Shown here: piece by piece, positions 55,880 through 64,000 of the stretch
How positions within the stretch are numbered: the stretch's first letter is position 1
Layout: every line of letters starts with the position of its first letter
Assembly: GCA_033439685.1 (NCBI GenBank)
Contig: JAUEDM010000001.1
Location: 3,534,001 to 3,598,000, forward strand
Reading direction: 5' to 3'
DNA from: Apodospora peruviana
Taxonomy: Eukaryota; Ascomycota; Sordariomycetes; Sordariales; Lasiosphaeriaceae
DNA: 64,000 nucleotides
Made by a program: the position numbers and the translations under genes
Notes under the pieces: model-generated
Told to the model about the DNA's origin: nothing
The model's input: the letters and a program-made list of their open reading frames with translations, nothing else
Databases searched by the model: none

Positions 55880-56430
55880 CTACGCATCCCCATACCTCTC
55901 GTGGAGGGCCATGCACCGAGCACAGCTCCCGTTCCTGTCCGCAGTCACAGTGCACACGGCAGTGGACCAGAATCCCACCCCACGTCTCCTCTCTTGGCAC
56001 TTCCCGCAGGGTGGGCTCCGAGGCACTGAAGTGCGCTGGCGGCATCGGGCTGCCGCCCCATTTTGTTTTTCCGCTTTGTAAGTGGCGCCGGCGGCGACGG
56101 GTTTCCGGCCGGCAGGGTCGTTCGCCTTTGGTCCGGCGGCGGCACCGAGGGCGAGGACGAGGACGAGGACGAGGACGCTAAGCAATAAGTGTTAGCATCT
56201 GATTCGTTCAAGTAGTCAGACTGGCACAAGCAGTGCAACAGCCAGTCATCGTGTGGAAGTAGTTTACGGTCGGGAGAAGACGGATTGGAGAAAACAAAGA
56301 AATACAAAGAAATGAAAGGCAGCTTACAACCGTATCTCAGCGCCATGAGCGCATGTACCGCCTCCAAATCGCGGGGGTCGACCAAATTGGCCACAACGCC
56401 GGCACCAGAAACGATGACAGGAGAATCCAT
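55880..56430 (-). CDS. Uncertain candidate gene: Cys-rich protein resembling DUF3716-type fungal domains
   Basis: Two protein-like segments lie on the minus strand but I cannot join them in one frame. The first starts at the ATG 56428-56430 (MDSPVIVSGAGVVANLVDPR) and ends at a good donor GTAAGC at 56327. After an acceptor at about 56178, one frame gives PPCGKCQERRRGVGFWSTAVC then NGSCARCMALHE; its Cx2C...C...GxCx2C layout resembles DUF3716-type Cys-rich domains of fungi. The visible splice leads into a neighbouring frame, so an extra intron, a sequence error or a frameshift is required. A donor-like GTATGG at 55895 suggests another exon downstream. The function is unknown. Confidence 0.3.
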
Positions 56431-58554
56431 CTCTGGTGATGGCGTGGGGAGACAAAGCTGACGAGAAGAAGAAGAAGAAGAAGAAGAAAGAGGAGGGACG
56501 CGTGTTGGCATTGCCGGCGTTTTCGAAAGCTCTTGACAAGACAACGTCGACTTGAAGCTGAAAAGGCTGCAATAGTTTGTTGTCTGAAAGTGCGTTGTCA
56601 TTTGATCGAAAGGTGAAAGACCACTTGAGGTTGAGGAAGAAAAGGAAGGAGAGAATGGGCAGGACGCAACAGAATATATAGAATTTTAAAAAAGACTGAA
56701 ATTATGACTGATGACCGGGCATGTTTTGGGTTCACCAGAAGTTTCGACGAGACTCTTGCACAGGCCATGACGCTAGAATGCTCACCGTATCTTCACAGGA
56801 ACGTGGTGGAGTTCAGCGAGGGACCTATGACGATGGCTTCTCAACACTACCCGTGGACGTCCCGGTGTTCGTTGGTCAGAACCTCGCCCACCCAAACTCT
56901 AAGGCGCACAACGTAACATGTGTAAGTGACGGGAATGCTCCTCGTCAGTGCCTCGCACCGCCCAGCAGTCATAGACTGCGTGGACGGTATGTAAGTTCTC
57001 CACTTACCTTATGAACCTGCCTCAGGTACACCGGCTCATCTTACGCTCGTTACTGTGGCTCGCGAGGTAGTCGGGACTGGTCCTCTTTAGGTCTAGGTTG
57101 TGTTAGCTACCTGCCTGCCTTACCCACTCCCCGCAGCCAGCTCAGTACCTTCTGTGGCCACCGGTCTCCCAGTAATGATTTGTTAACCCAGCGCTGGCAC
57201 GTACTGTGCCCGATTCAACCAATAGAATGAGGGGTTTCCATGAGGAAATCCATTACCGCGTGGTATTTACGGGTTTTACCGGGGTTGTAATACAAGTCAG
57301 TCAGCCCGTGTTATTGGCCGGAAACGCCGCCCATGTCCAGAATGGGCAAGAACCAAATGCGAGCAATACACTTCCCATGGCGTATACACTGTACATCATG
57401 ATTGTAACTTCTTTGCTCGTATGAGGGGCATCGTCCACTATCAAAGAAACTTTGGCTACAGTCCCGGTCCTGTAATGCGCGGGCAACCGCGGCAAATGGA
57501 TGATCGCAGAGACGTATTGGGACCCATTACTCAAGTACGGGGCTTTCACGCAAAGTCAAATCTAGAGAGGTCGAATCTATCATGTTGATCATGGTGACTC
57601 AAAGGTGCTAGTCGCAGGCTGGGAAGTGGTTTTGAAGTCCAAGCACGCCCGGTTGTTGACAGTAAGTCTTGGTTTGATTTTCACGTTTCAAGAACACCCT
57701 TCGGTGGATCCAGACAGTCAAAGTCAGAAAGCTGGAGCGGCGAAAAATGCGCTCGTCTTATTTTATGGGGTTCTGGGGGAAGGAACGCGGTCTGAAAGAC
57801 GCGTCCACGGGGGTAGCCCGGCAGAACGGGACGCCTTGGGCACAAGAACTGTGTGGTGGTCGGGTCAGTGGAGACTGACAAATTTGCACAGTACCCAAAC
57901 GCCATCAAGGCTGCCCTTCGAGAAACAATCAAATAATCCATCAATTCTGGGCGAGTAGAGGAGGAAGGTGACCTTCTCCAGATGCCCGTGACGAGAACGC
58001 AAGGCTGCAGACCGGGACTGGGAGCCATCATAGAATTAGATTCACGAAGCATACAAAAGCTACCAACCTGGAAGAAAAAGTCATTTTGATGGGCGACTCG
58101 ACTGTTCTGTTGCCAGTGATGGCCCGGGACTCGCTGCTGTCCCTCATCTACCGGTTGGCACAGGTAGGTAGGTGCTGTAAACATACCTACCTGTCCGCCT
58201 ACCTTCCTCAGGCATCTACGGCAGCCATTCCGTCCCGAATCCTCCCAAACAAAGACATAATAGTGCCAATATCTCTGCTCATTTCGAGCGAAGTAGCTCT
58301 ATTCTATTGAAGGTAGGTTGGCGCAGCGGTTCCCCCCCGTTGCGCCCTTCGCCTTTGCCTTATTGTTGAGAGGCTCCCGGTTCGAGGACATGCATCAATG
58401 GTCACATTTTCACCATCCGTTCTTTTCATTTGGCACATTAACGTTACAGAATTTTCCATAACATTCTCATATTTACTTGCCCTAGACATCTAGTAATATC
58501 GCGAGAGATTGTGCATCTGCAATCCATGACTTACATTTCCATCGCCTCCACCTC
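56431..58554. other. 2.1-kb intergenic region with a tRNA-like segment
   Basis: No gene supported. (GAA)n lies at about 56463-56488. A perfect inverted repeat CAGGTAGGTA...TACCTACCTG is at 58161-58193. A segment with tRNA box A and B matches is at 58312-58392. Confidence 0.45.
58312..58392 (+). other. Degenerate tRNA-like segment (box A and box B matches)
   Basis: TGGCGCAGCGG at 58319-58329 fits RNA polymerase III box A. GGTTCGAGGAC at 58379-58389 is close to box B. They are 60 bp apart, and TTCGCCTT lies where an anticodon arm would. The 3' T-stem does not pair and no acceptor stem closes, so this is not a working tRNA. It could be a decayed tRNA or the head of a tRNA-derived short element. 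Confidence 0.4.
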
Positions 58555-60144
58555 CTACTCAGTAGAGTGAAATGGCACCCGGCAGGTAGGACAGTGAGGC
58601 GCTGGCGGTGTGTACCCCTTCGCATGGCTGGGAATAGCCAGAGCGTTTCGCACCAGACAGTTTCTGCAGTACCAATGAGCGGCACCGTTCGCATGACACC
58701 ATTTGTTCGCCGAGGGCGCAACCAGCTCAGACTCGGTAGCCTTTTGTTGGACCAGATCCTCGCAGCACGCCGGACAACAAGCTTCCATCGGGTCGAGTCG
58801 GGCAAGATCCGGGCTCGTCGCTCGCACGATTTCCAGAACCACTTCGGCCCGGGCACTCATGATTTCACACCACTGGCCCCACTTCCTCTCGTACTTTCGA
58901 TGCTCGTCTTCCGAATCTAGCTTCCAATTGACCATGTCGGCCCAATATCTGACGGACCGCGGGTTGTGGTTGGCGAGGTAGGCGAGGCGCCTCAAGTGAA
59001 AGTTGGGCCTGTCGGGGGAAGAAGGGTCGAACGATGCCCAGTCCGCGTCGTAGCCGACAACCATGGTCAAGAGACAGGAGAGGGCCATCCGGGCGCGGCT
59101 GAGCGAGACCCCGACATCCGCCGCCATAAGGTAGATTGCGATTTTCACAAGATTCGCCCGATCTTGGAGACGCTTCAGCTCGGCGGCCTCGTCGGGGAGG
59201 TAGAGCCTTCTGATATCTTGCCTAAACCTACTCATCGCGTCCGTCATCAAATTTTTCAGGGTGCCGATGCGATGTTGGAGCTCGGTGTACGGAAGGAAAA
59301 TCATGTCGACGTCGGTCTGGAGGTCAGCCGGCTGTTTCCGCCACTGCTTCTCCATGGCACCGAAGGCCATCGTCATGGCGTTTTGGAGGTTATGGAGCAT
59401 CTCCATGACGGGGCGGGCGGCTGGGTCGGATTGGTCCTCCTGGCACATTTCCTGAAGCATGCGAACGGTTAGCAGAGTGCGGATATGGGTTGCCGGGTTG
59501 GAGAGAAAGCGCAAATGCTGTTGGGGATTGAAGAAGCAGTCGCAGTAGAATGTGGGGTGGAGGGAGTGTTCGTGGTGGACACCACCGTCGTCGTCTTCAA
59601 ACTGAGCGTGATCCATCTCGTTGGCGGCACCGTGGGAGGGGTTGGACTTACACAAGATCTCCTGGAGCAAAACCGAGAACTTGTGTGTCAACTTGCGCAG
59701 GGTTGGCCGGCCACCCGATGGCGGCGCCATCATTAGGTCCTGGAGGGGCTCGATATCGTCGTTTGCAAAGATATTCGAAGTGGCGAGGTAGAAGATAAAC
59801 CGGCAGAGATAGTTGGTGTAAGATCCGACCGTTTCCAGGGTGGTCTCGCAAAGACCAAATGGTTCAGTAGAAGTAGAACCATTATTCAGCTGCTGTTGGC
59901 CCAAGTCACGCTCTACCACTCGGGAGGGGGGGTTTTGGGGAGGAAGGACACAGAAACCGGTGCAGTCAGGGCAGGCATCATCATACCACTCTTCCCTCTC
60001 GCTGTGGTTTTTGATACACGCCTGCTCGAAATCGGGGTCTTTGCGGAGAAGAACCTGGACAGGCGCGCTGCACCTGAGGATGTAGTTGCACACGTGGTCG
60101 CCGAAGACGTCGCACGCAAAGTGCCTGATGATTTTGATGCACAT
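58555..60144 (-). CDS. Unknown protein with C-terminal RING-like zinc motif
   Basis: A single exon of 529 residues. The first ATG in frame is at 60144 (MCIKIIRHFACDVFGDHVC); the frame is open to 60222 without an earlier ATG. The middle is helical with no family I recognise. The last 75 residues carry C457-x2-C460, C483, H490-x2-C493-x2-C496 and C518-x2-C521 (HCPTCRVPF at the end), the cross-brace order of a RING finger. The Cys3-to-His4 gap is longer than canonical. RING proteins are commonly E3 ubiquitin ligases, so that role is inferred, not shown. A Cul3-type cullin lies about 2.5 kb away, but the two need not be related in function. Confidence 0.75.
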   Translation of the reverse strand: MCIKIIRHFACDVFGDHVCNYILRCSAPVQVLLRKDPDFEQACIKNHSEREEWYDDACPDCTGFCVLPPQNPPSRVVERDLGQQQLNNGSTSTEPFGLCETTLETVGSYTNYLCRFIFYLATSNIFANDDIEPLQDLMMAPPSGGRPTLRKLTHKFSVLLQEILCKSNPSHGAANEMDHAQFEDDDGGVHHEHSLHPTFYCDCFFNPQQHLRFLSNPATHIRTLLTVRMLQEMCQEDQSDPAARPVMEMLHNLQNAMTMAFGAMEKQWRKQPADLQTDVDMIFLPYTELQHRIGTLKNLMTDAMSRFRQDIRRLYLPDEAAELKRLQDRANLVKIAIYLMAADVGVSLSRARMALSCLLTMVVGYDADWASFDPSSPDRPNFHLRRLAYLANHNPRSVRYWADMVNWKLDSEDEHRKYERKWGQWCEIMSARAEVVLEIVRATSPDLARLDPMEACCPACCEDLVQQKATESELVAPSANKWCHANGAAHWYCRNCLVRNALAIPSHAKGYTPPAPHCPTCRVPFHSTE

Positions 60145-62644
60145 TTTGAGTTTGGGTGTGTTTGATGTTGATGAACGGAGTTTGTCGCCTGCTCTCTTGA
60201 TCACCAAAATTGATACTGTCAAAGTCTAGACCAGCTAGATGGGTAAGTACTCAAGGCGGTATGGCAATCCAGGCGATTGCAAGAAGTGCAGTGTCCACTA
60301 TGTCCTCTAAAATAACTCGACAAGATGATGGGATTACATCTTTTTATATATGAAAATTGTTCATGGTGGTCGGGTAGTCTAGTCTGGTGATAATGCTGTT
60401 CTCAAAATAATGTATATAGAGCGTCGGCGACAAGTCGCCGCCTTGGTTTAGATTCAATTTTGGATGTTCAGTGAAACTGACAACTAATTACCATCAGTTT
60501 TCTTTTCCACCATAATGACCCAAGGCGAGAACAATGTGCTTGTTATGTGGTTCAAAGAGCAGGCAGGTATAGGTCAGAGAAACATGGTCAGTCTGTTCAG
60601 GGGCAGAGAAATAACGCGTTCCGGCAGACCCAATGCCTACAACGAGACAAGAGCAACACTCTGCGAACAATGACAGCACTATTTTGAAAGAAATCTTATC
60701 AAAGAATGGAAATAAACTAGACATGACAAAAGGCACTTATTGGCTGAGATAAACACAAAGATACCCTAGGTAGATATCTTTCCTGGGAGTTGTCTAGCAT
60801 GGTACCTTACATATCTGACCAGTCTAGAAAGAAAGATATCGACATTAGACAGACGTGATAGAACATGTCTCTCAACCGGCTACCTATCTAAGATAACCAC
60901 GTCAGGAAAAGAGCGCAGGAGCGGGCGGTGTCTGCATTGCTTCGGTCGATATCGTAAGGTACCCTTGCTTACCCATGCGGAATCCATCAAAGAGGGTAAG
61001 CGCCATGTTCAAAGTATATTATGGGATACGATTTGTGAGGCCAGGGATCCTTAAACCGTAACCCCCTATTTTGACGTAGGAAAAGTATACCGTGGCGGGA
61101 GTTGGCCGGAATACACATCCACCTTACACAGAGCTTGGCAGAGTCTTGCCTGGTTATGAGGCCCTCATACCTGCTTTACTCAGGCTATAGAAAGTGGCGT
61201 TGCTGCTGTGGAGTTATACATCTGTATTAGGTACCAAGTAGGTTCGAATCTATAAGCCACGCCTGTCCTCTTGGTGGAGCATTGTGGTCGCACACATCTT
61301 CAAGAAATATTCCCCTTATGAGTATACAGGAAAGCACCCTGTTTGCATCTTGAATCGCGCTAGATCATCCTTCTTCCGGATGGTAAGTAATAGTAGAAAC
61401 TATGTATTTTTATTTATTATTCTTGCCTCCCTTCTTCCAAGGCAGCTCTCAAACCCAACTGTCATCATGTATATGCTTGCTTGTTTGCTTCCAGTAAACA
61501 CCTGCCCATCCCTCTTGGTTTTATTCTAGAATTGATTTCGCTACTTGAAAAAAAAAAAAAGAAAAAAAAATGATGCCTCAAAACGCCCATTTTATCCACC
61601 ATCCCCTGATGCGTCCCTACTCCCTACCAAACCATCCTGCTAGTATGTATCGACTCCCCAGAAACCAAAAGATCCATGATGCATTCCGCTACCCATCTAT
61701 CCATCCATCCAGCCACGATCCATCCGCTTGCTATGTCTCTTTAGCCTGACTTGAGCACCTTGGATCATCAACCAACGCTGGCTCGTAGAATGAATGCCTT
61801 GTGAGAAGATCCGAAGAGAATGCCATAGACGATAATGGAAAAAAAAAGATGCCTTGAACTCAGGTATCGACTCCCCTGAAAGCACGAGATCAAAGATGCA
61901 GGTCTACCCCCTGAATCCACCCATCCCTAGCGCCTCTTGATCACCAAACTACACCGATAGAATGCTTCGTATGAGATTAAGACACGCCATAGGAGATGAT
62001 GACAGGAGAGAAGGAGGATATTTGCTTCGATGTCTAATTGCAGCCGCTGCGGCTTTAGCGTTGGCGTCTCGTTTATCAAAAGCACACCCAGGGGAGTGTA
62101 TGGTAAGAAGCTCGGAGTATCGCATGGCGCTGATGGCGTGAAAAGAGAAATACGGTATTATTTCGGTCAAACCCCGCCATCCTGCTTTCAGCTTCCCCAG
62201 GTGACGAAGACGCATGCACGCCCATACCAGCGCCGGTCCATTTTCAAATAAACACCAAGAAATGGAACTAATGCATTGTATGAAGATCGTGGCAGGCAGT
62301 ACAGCTGAGGTGATATCGCGTGTCAGCCGGGGATCCCTGACTCCGGCCGACACGCGACAGGTGATGACGATGAAAGGTAAAAATGTTGTGTCGCAAGTTT
62401 TTCGTGCCCAGATTTGACCATGAACTATCGTCATCATCATGTAGGGACGTACGCTCTTGGTGAGGACATGCATGCCATCTAGCCAGCCAGCCGGCCAGTC
62501 ATTGATGTCGCGCAGAAGGAACGATGTTTTTCTCGTATTGAGACCTTGACCACTACCCTTCCGGGCCACGCCCTGTCGACTCCTTGACAGACCGGAACGC
62601 ACTGCGAATGCCTTCCACACACACGGTAGGTAGGTAGCTGGCAA
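60145..62644. other. 2.5-kb intergenic region with a duplicated segment
   Basis: No gene supported. It contains an adenine-rich run at about 61549-61570 and a diverged 217-bp-period duplication at 61647-62003. The portion next to 62644 is the 3' flank of the cullin gene and ends in GGTAGGTAGGTAG at about 62626-62638. Confidence 0.5.
61647..62003. repeat. Diverged direct duplication, period about 217 bp
   Basis: GTATCGACTCCCC occurs at 61647 and at 61864. Each copy is followed in the same order by GATC-A-GATGCA, a CCATCC run, a TTG(G)ATCA segment, TAGAATG and GCCATAG. The copies are interrupted and clearly aged. Confidence 0.6.
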
Positions 62645-64000
62645 TCAAGCCAGATAGCGATATGCGGATTCGCCTTCCACTCGCTCCAAGTACTCGCGTA
62701 CGAGGAGATCTTCGATTCGCTTCTTGATCAAGGATATGTCGGGCTTGAAGCGACTCGCAAGCTGTGTAATAACTTCGGTTGTAAGCTGTGTGTGCGTAAG
62801 TTGTTTCCGTTGCCTGGGTGGTTTATACTGTTAGCATTTGATCACAAAACCAAATGACATAGCAGAACATACTTCATGATCCGGACGATCGCGGCATCCA
62901 CGGTATGAGCCCTGGTCTGATCGTTCCGTTTCTCCGTCTCTCTCCGCTCTTCGTCTCCCTCGACCTTGGATATGCTGGTGATTGTTGGAGCCTTGATCTT
63001 GATCGCCTTGCTGACAAACTGGGCGTTGAAAGAAAATGTGTCCGAGGATTTGATCGTCTTTGAAAGCGGGTTCTTGAGGAGGACCCTCGCTTTGGGAGCA
63101 ATCGACAAGGACGCGAGTGTTCGAGTGAGGTCGCCCGCTGGAATGCGTGTAGTAGCCTGTATGTCCTCAAAGCTCAGGCTCTCACCCTCGGCAAGATCGT
63201 TAAAGAGCATCAGGACAATCATGCCGTATGTCGACACGTTCAGCTCGTATCGCCGCTCCTTGCTCAGGGCGCCGGTCTCCTTGCCGAGGACCTTGGGAAA
63301 CACGCATTTGATGTCCGCGGTGCCAGCGGAAGTGACCCATGTGAGGACCCGGCCGCTTCGGTCCTTGAGGTAGTATTTGAAGAAACTATCCTGCAGACGC
63401 TTTATCGTAGCTGGATAAGCGCAATCCACTCTAGTACCCTCTTCTTGAGAGATGCTACGCCCCATAACCTCTGGCGGCCAGTTATTTGTTGTTAAAACAT
63501 TGATGTTCAGGTCTATCTGCGCGGTGTCGGCATCGCCCAAGTTGCGTATGTGATCCCGGTAGCTTCCAGTAAGATCTCTGGACAGCTCCATGTCTTTGAA
63601 CATGCCCTCGAATTTGCTTGTGAAATGGTTGCCCATCTCCGATTTCATGCGAAGGACCATCCACTTCTCCGTCTGTGTATCTGACTTGCCATGCAGCAAG
63701 CGCCGGGCAAGATGCTTCTGGTAGTACCGTTCAAACATGTCCCGATCGGTGAGGTATCTGAGCAGGACGATGGCTTTGTCCAGGACAATATCCACCTCGG
63801 CCTCTGTCTTGCCCCTGACACCGCGTTTCAAGTTGTCGTCCACGAACAGGGACACAAACTCGGAACTGCGGGGAAACATGTTTATGAAATCCGAGAAGCT
63901 CTTGGTCATGGCAGACTGAATCATGATATCCTGGTCAAAGCAGGTGGTCCACAGATTGTCGAACTTGTCCTTGAGTTGCAGGACATCGTCAACCCACTTG
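62645..64000 (-). CDS. Cullin, Cul3 type (C-terminal 431 residues, cut by window edge)
   Basis: Scaffold of a cullin-RING ubiquitin ligase. Two exons are visible on the minus strand, 62873 to beyond 64000 and 62645-62813, joined through an AAG codon. The cullin homology domain shows SLFVDDNLKRGVRGKTEAEV, LLRYLTDRDMFERYYQKHLARRLLHGKS, SKFEGMFKDMELS and VLTTNNWPPEV. The C-terminal winged-helix segment has VDAAIVRIMKQRKQLTH with the conserved neddylation Lys, then KKRIEDLLVREYLERVEGESAYRYLA. The HLARRLL, FEGMFKDM and IVRIMK wording is closest to Cul3, the BTB-adaptor cullin. The N-terminal adaptor-binding repeats lie past the right edge, so the subtype is probable rather than certain. Confidence 0.93.

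Noticed and set aside
55945..56601. 218-codon minus-strand frame read through without splicing
   Set aside because: It reads through a clear intron-like stretch and misses the Cys-rich frame; treated instead as part of the uncertain candidate at 55880-56430.
61241..61251. GGTTCGAATCT, a good box B match for a tRNA gene
   Set aside because: No convincing box A upstream at tRNA distance and no pairing stems.

Overview
The window is nuclear DNA from a filamentous ascomycete, most likely a sordariomycete-type Pezizomycotina. The evidence is short introns (about 50-200 nt) with GT..AG ends and CTAAC-type branch points, a multicopy peptide-pheromone precursor of the W-C-x-x-x-G-Q-P-C-W class, and recognisably fungal clathrin, pyruvate carboxylase, ATP synthase and cullin genes. 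There are no operons, rRNAs or CRISPR arrays, and no intact transposon was seen. I reconstructed splice junctions by eye from reading frame, splice consensus and protein-family continuity. I did not attempt a species name.

Layout, left to right. 0-9.7 kb: the N-terminal 559 codons of a dipeptidyl aminopeptidase B (running off the left edge), divergent from a four-exon unknown gene; a DUF1868-type 2H phosphoesterase; a three-exon unknown gene behind a TATA box and a GC hairpin; a possible calpain-like remnant. 9.7-14.4 kb: ATP synthase alpha (7 exons) and ATP-dependent NAD(P)H-hydrate dehydratase. 14.4-21.8 kb: a long gene-poor stretch, then a 619-residue unknown protein. 21.8-25.5 kb: RPL11 and SmB, head to head, then MPC1. 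25.5-34 kb: a 4-kb gap, then pyruvate carboxylase with 11 exons. 35-43.2 kb: clathrin heavy chain, divergent from the rRNA m5C methyltransferase Nop2. 44.4-47.8 kb: a mitochondrial coiled-coil DUF1640/MCUR1-type protein and an unknown. 48.8-49.6 kb: alpha-type pheromone precursor. 52.6-53.8 kb: an SMT/Erg6-like methyltransferase. 55.9-60.1 kb: an uncertain Cys-rich candidate and a C-terminal RING-like protein. 62.6-64 kb: the C-terminal half of a Cul3-type cullin (running off the right edge).

Functional threads. Several genes serve mitochondrial or pyruvate metabolism (ATP1, MPC1, PYC, the NAD(P)H-hydrate repair enzyme, the DUF1640 protein). A second thread links the edges to the middle. The pheromone precursor carries Kex2 sites followed by X-Ala/X-Pro dipeptide leaders, which is the substrate type of the DPP family encoded at the left edge. 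Clathrin heavy chain, known in yeast to be needed to retain Kex2 and the Ste13 peptidase in the Golgi, lies between them. Co-location may be chance.

The observations I rate highest are: the pheromone precursor encodes four different decapeptide variants, with an exact dipeptide-leader design that fails only in the last copy; a pyrimidine-rich tandem-repeat intron inside pyruvate carboxylase; an RPL11 first coding exon consisting only of the start codon; and 8-21-nt microexons in pyruvate carboxylase. I did not find a wholly new multi-gene system.
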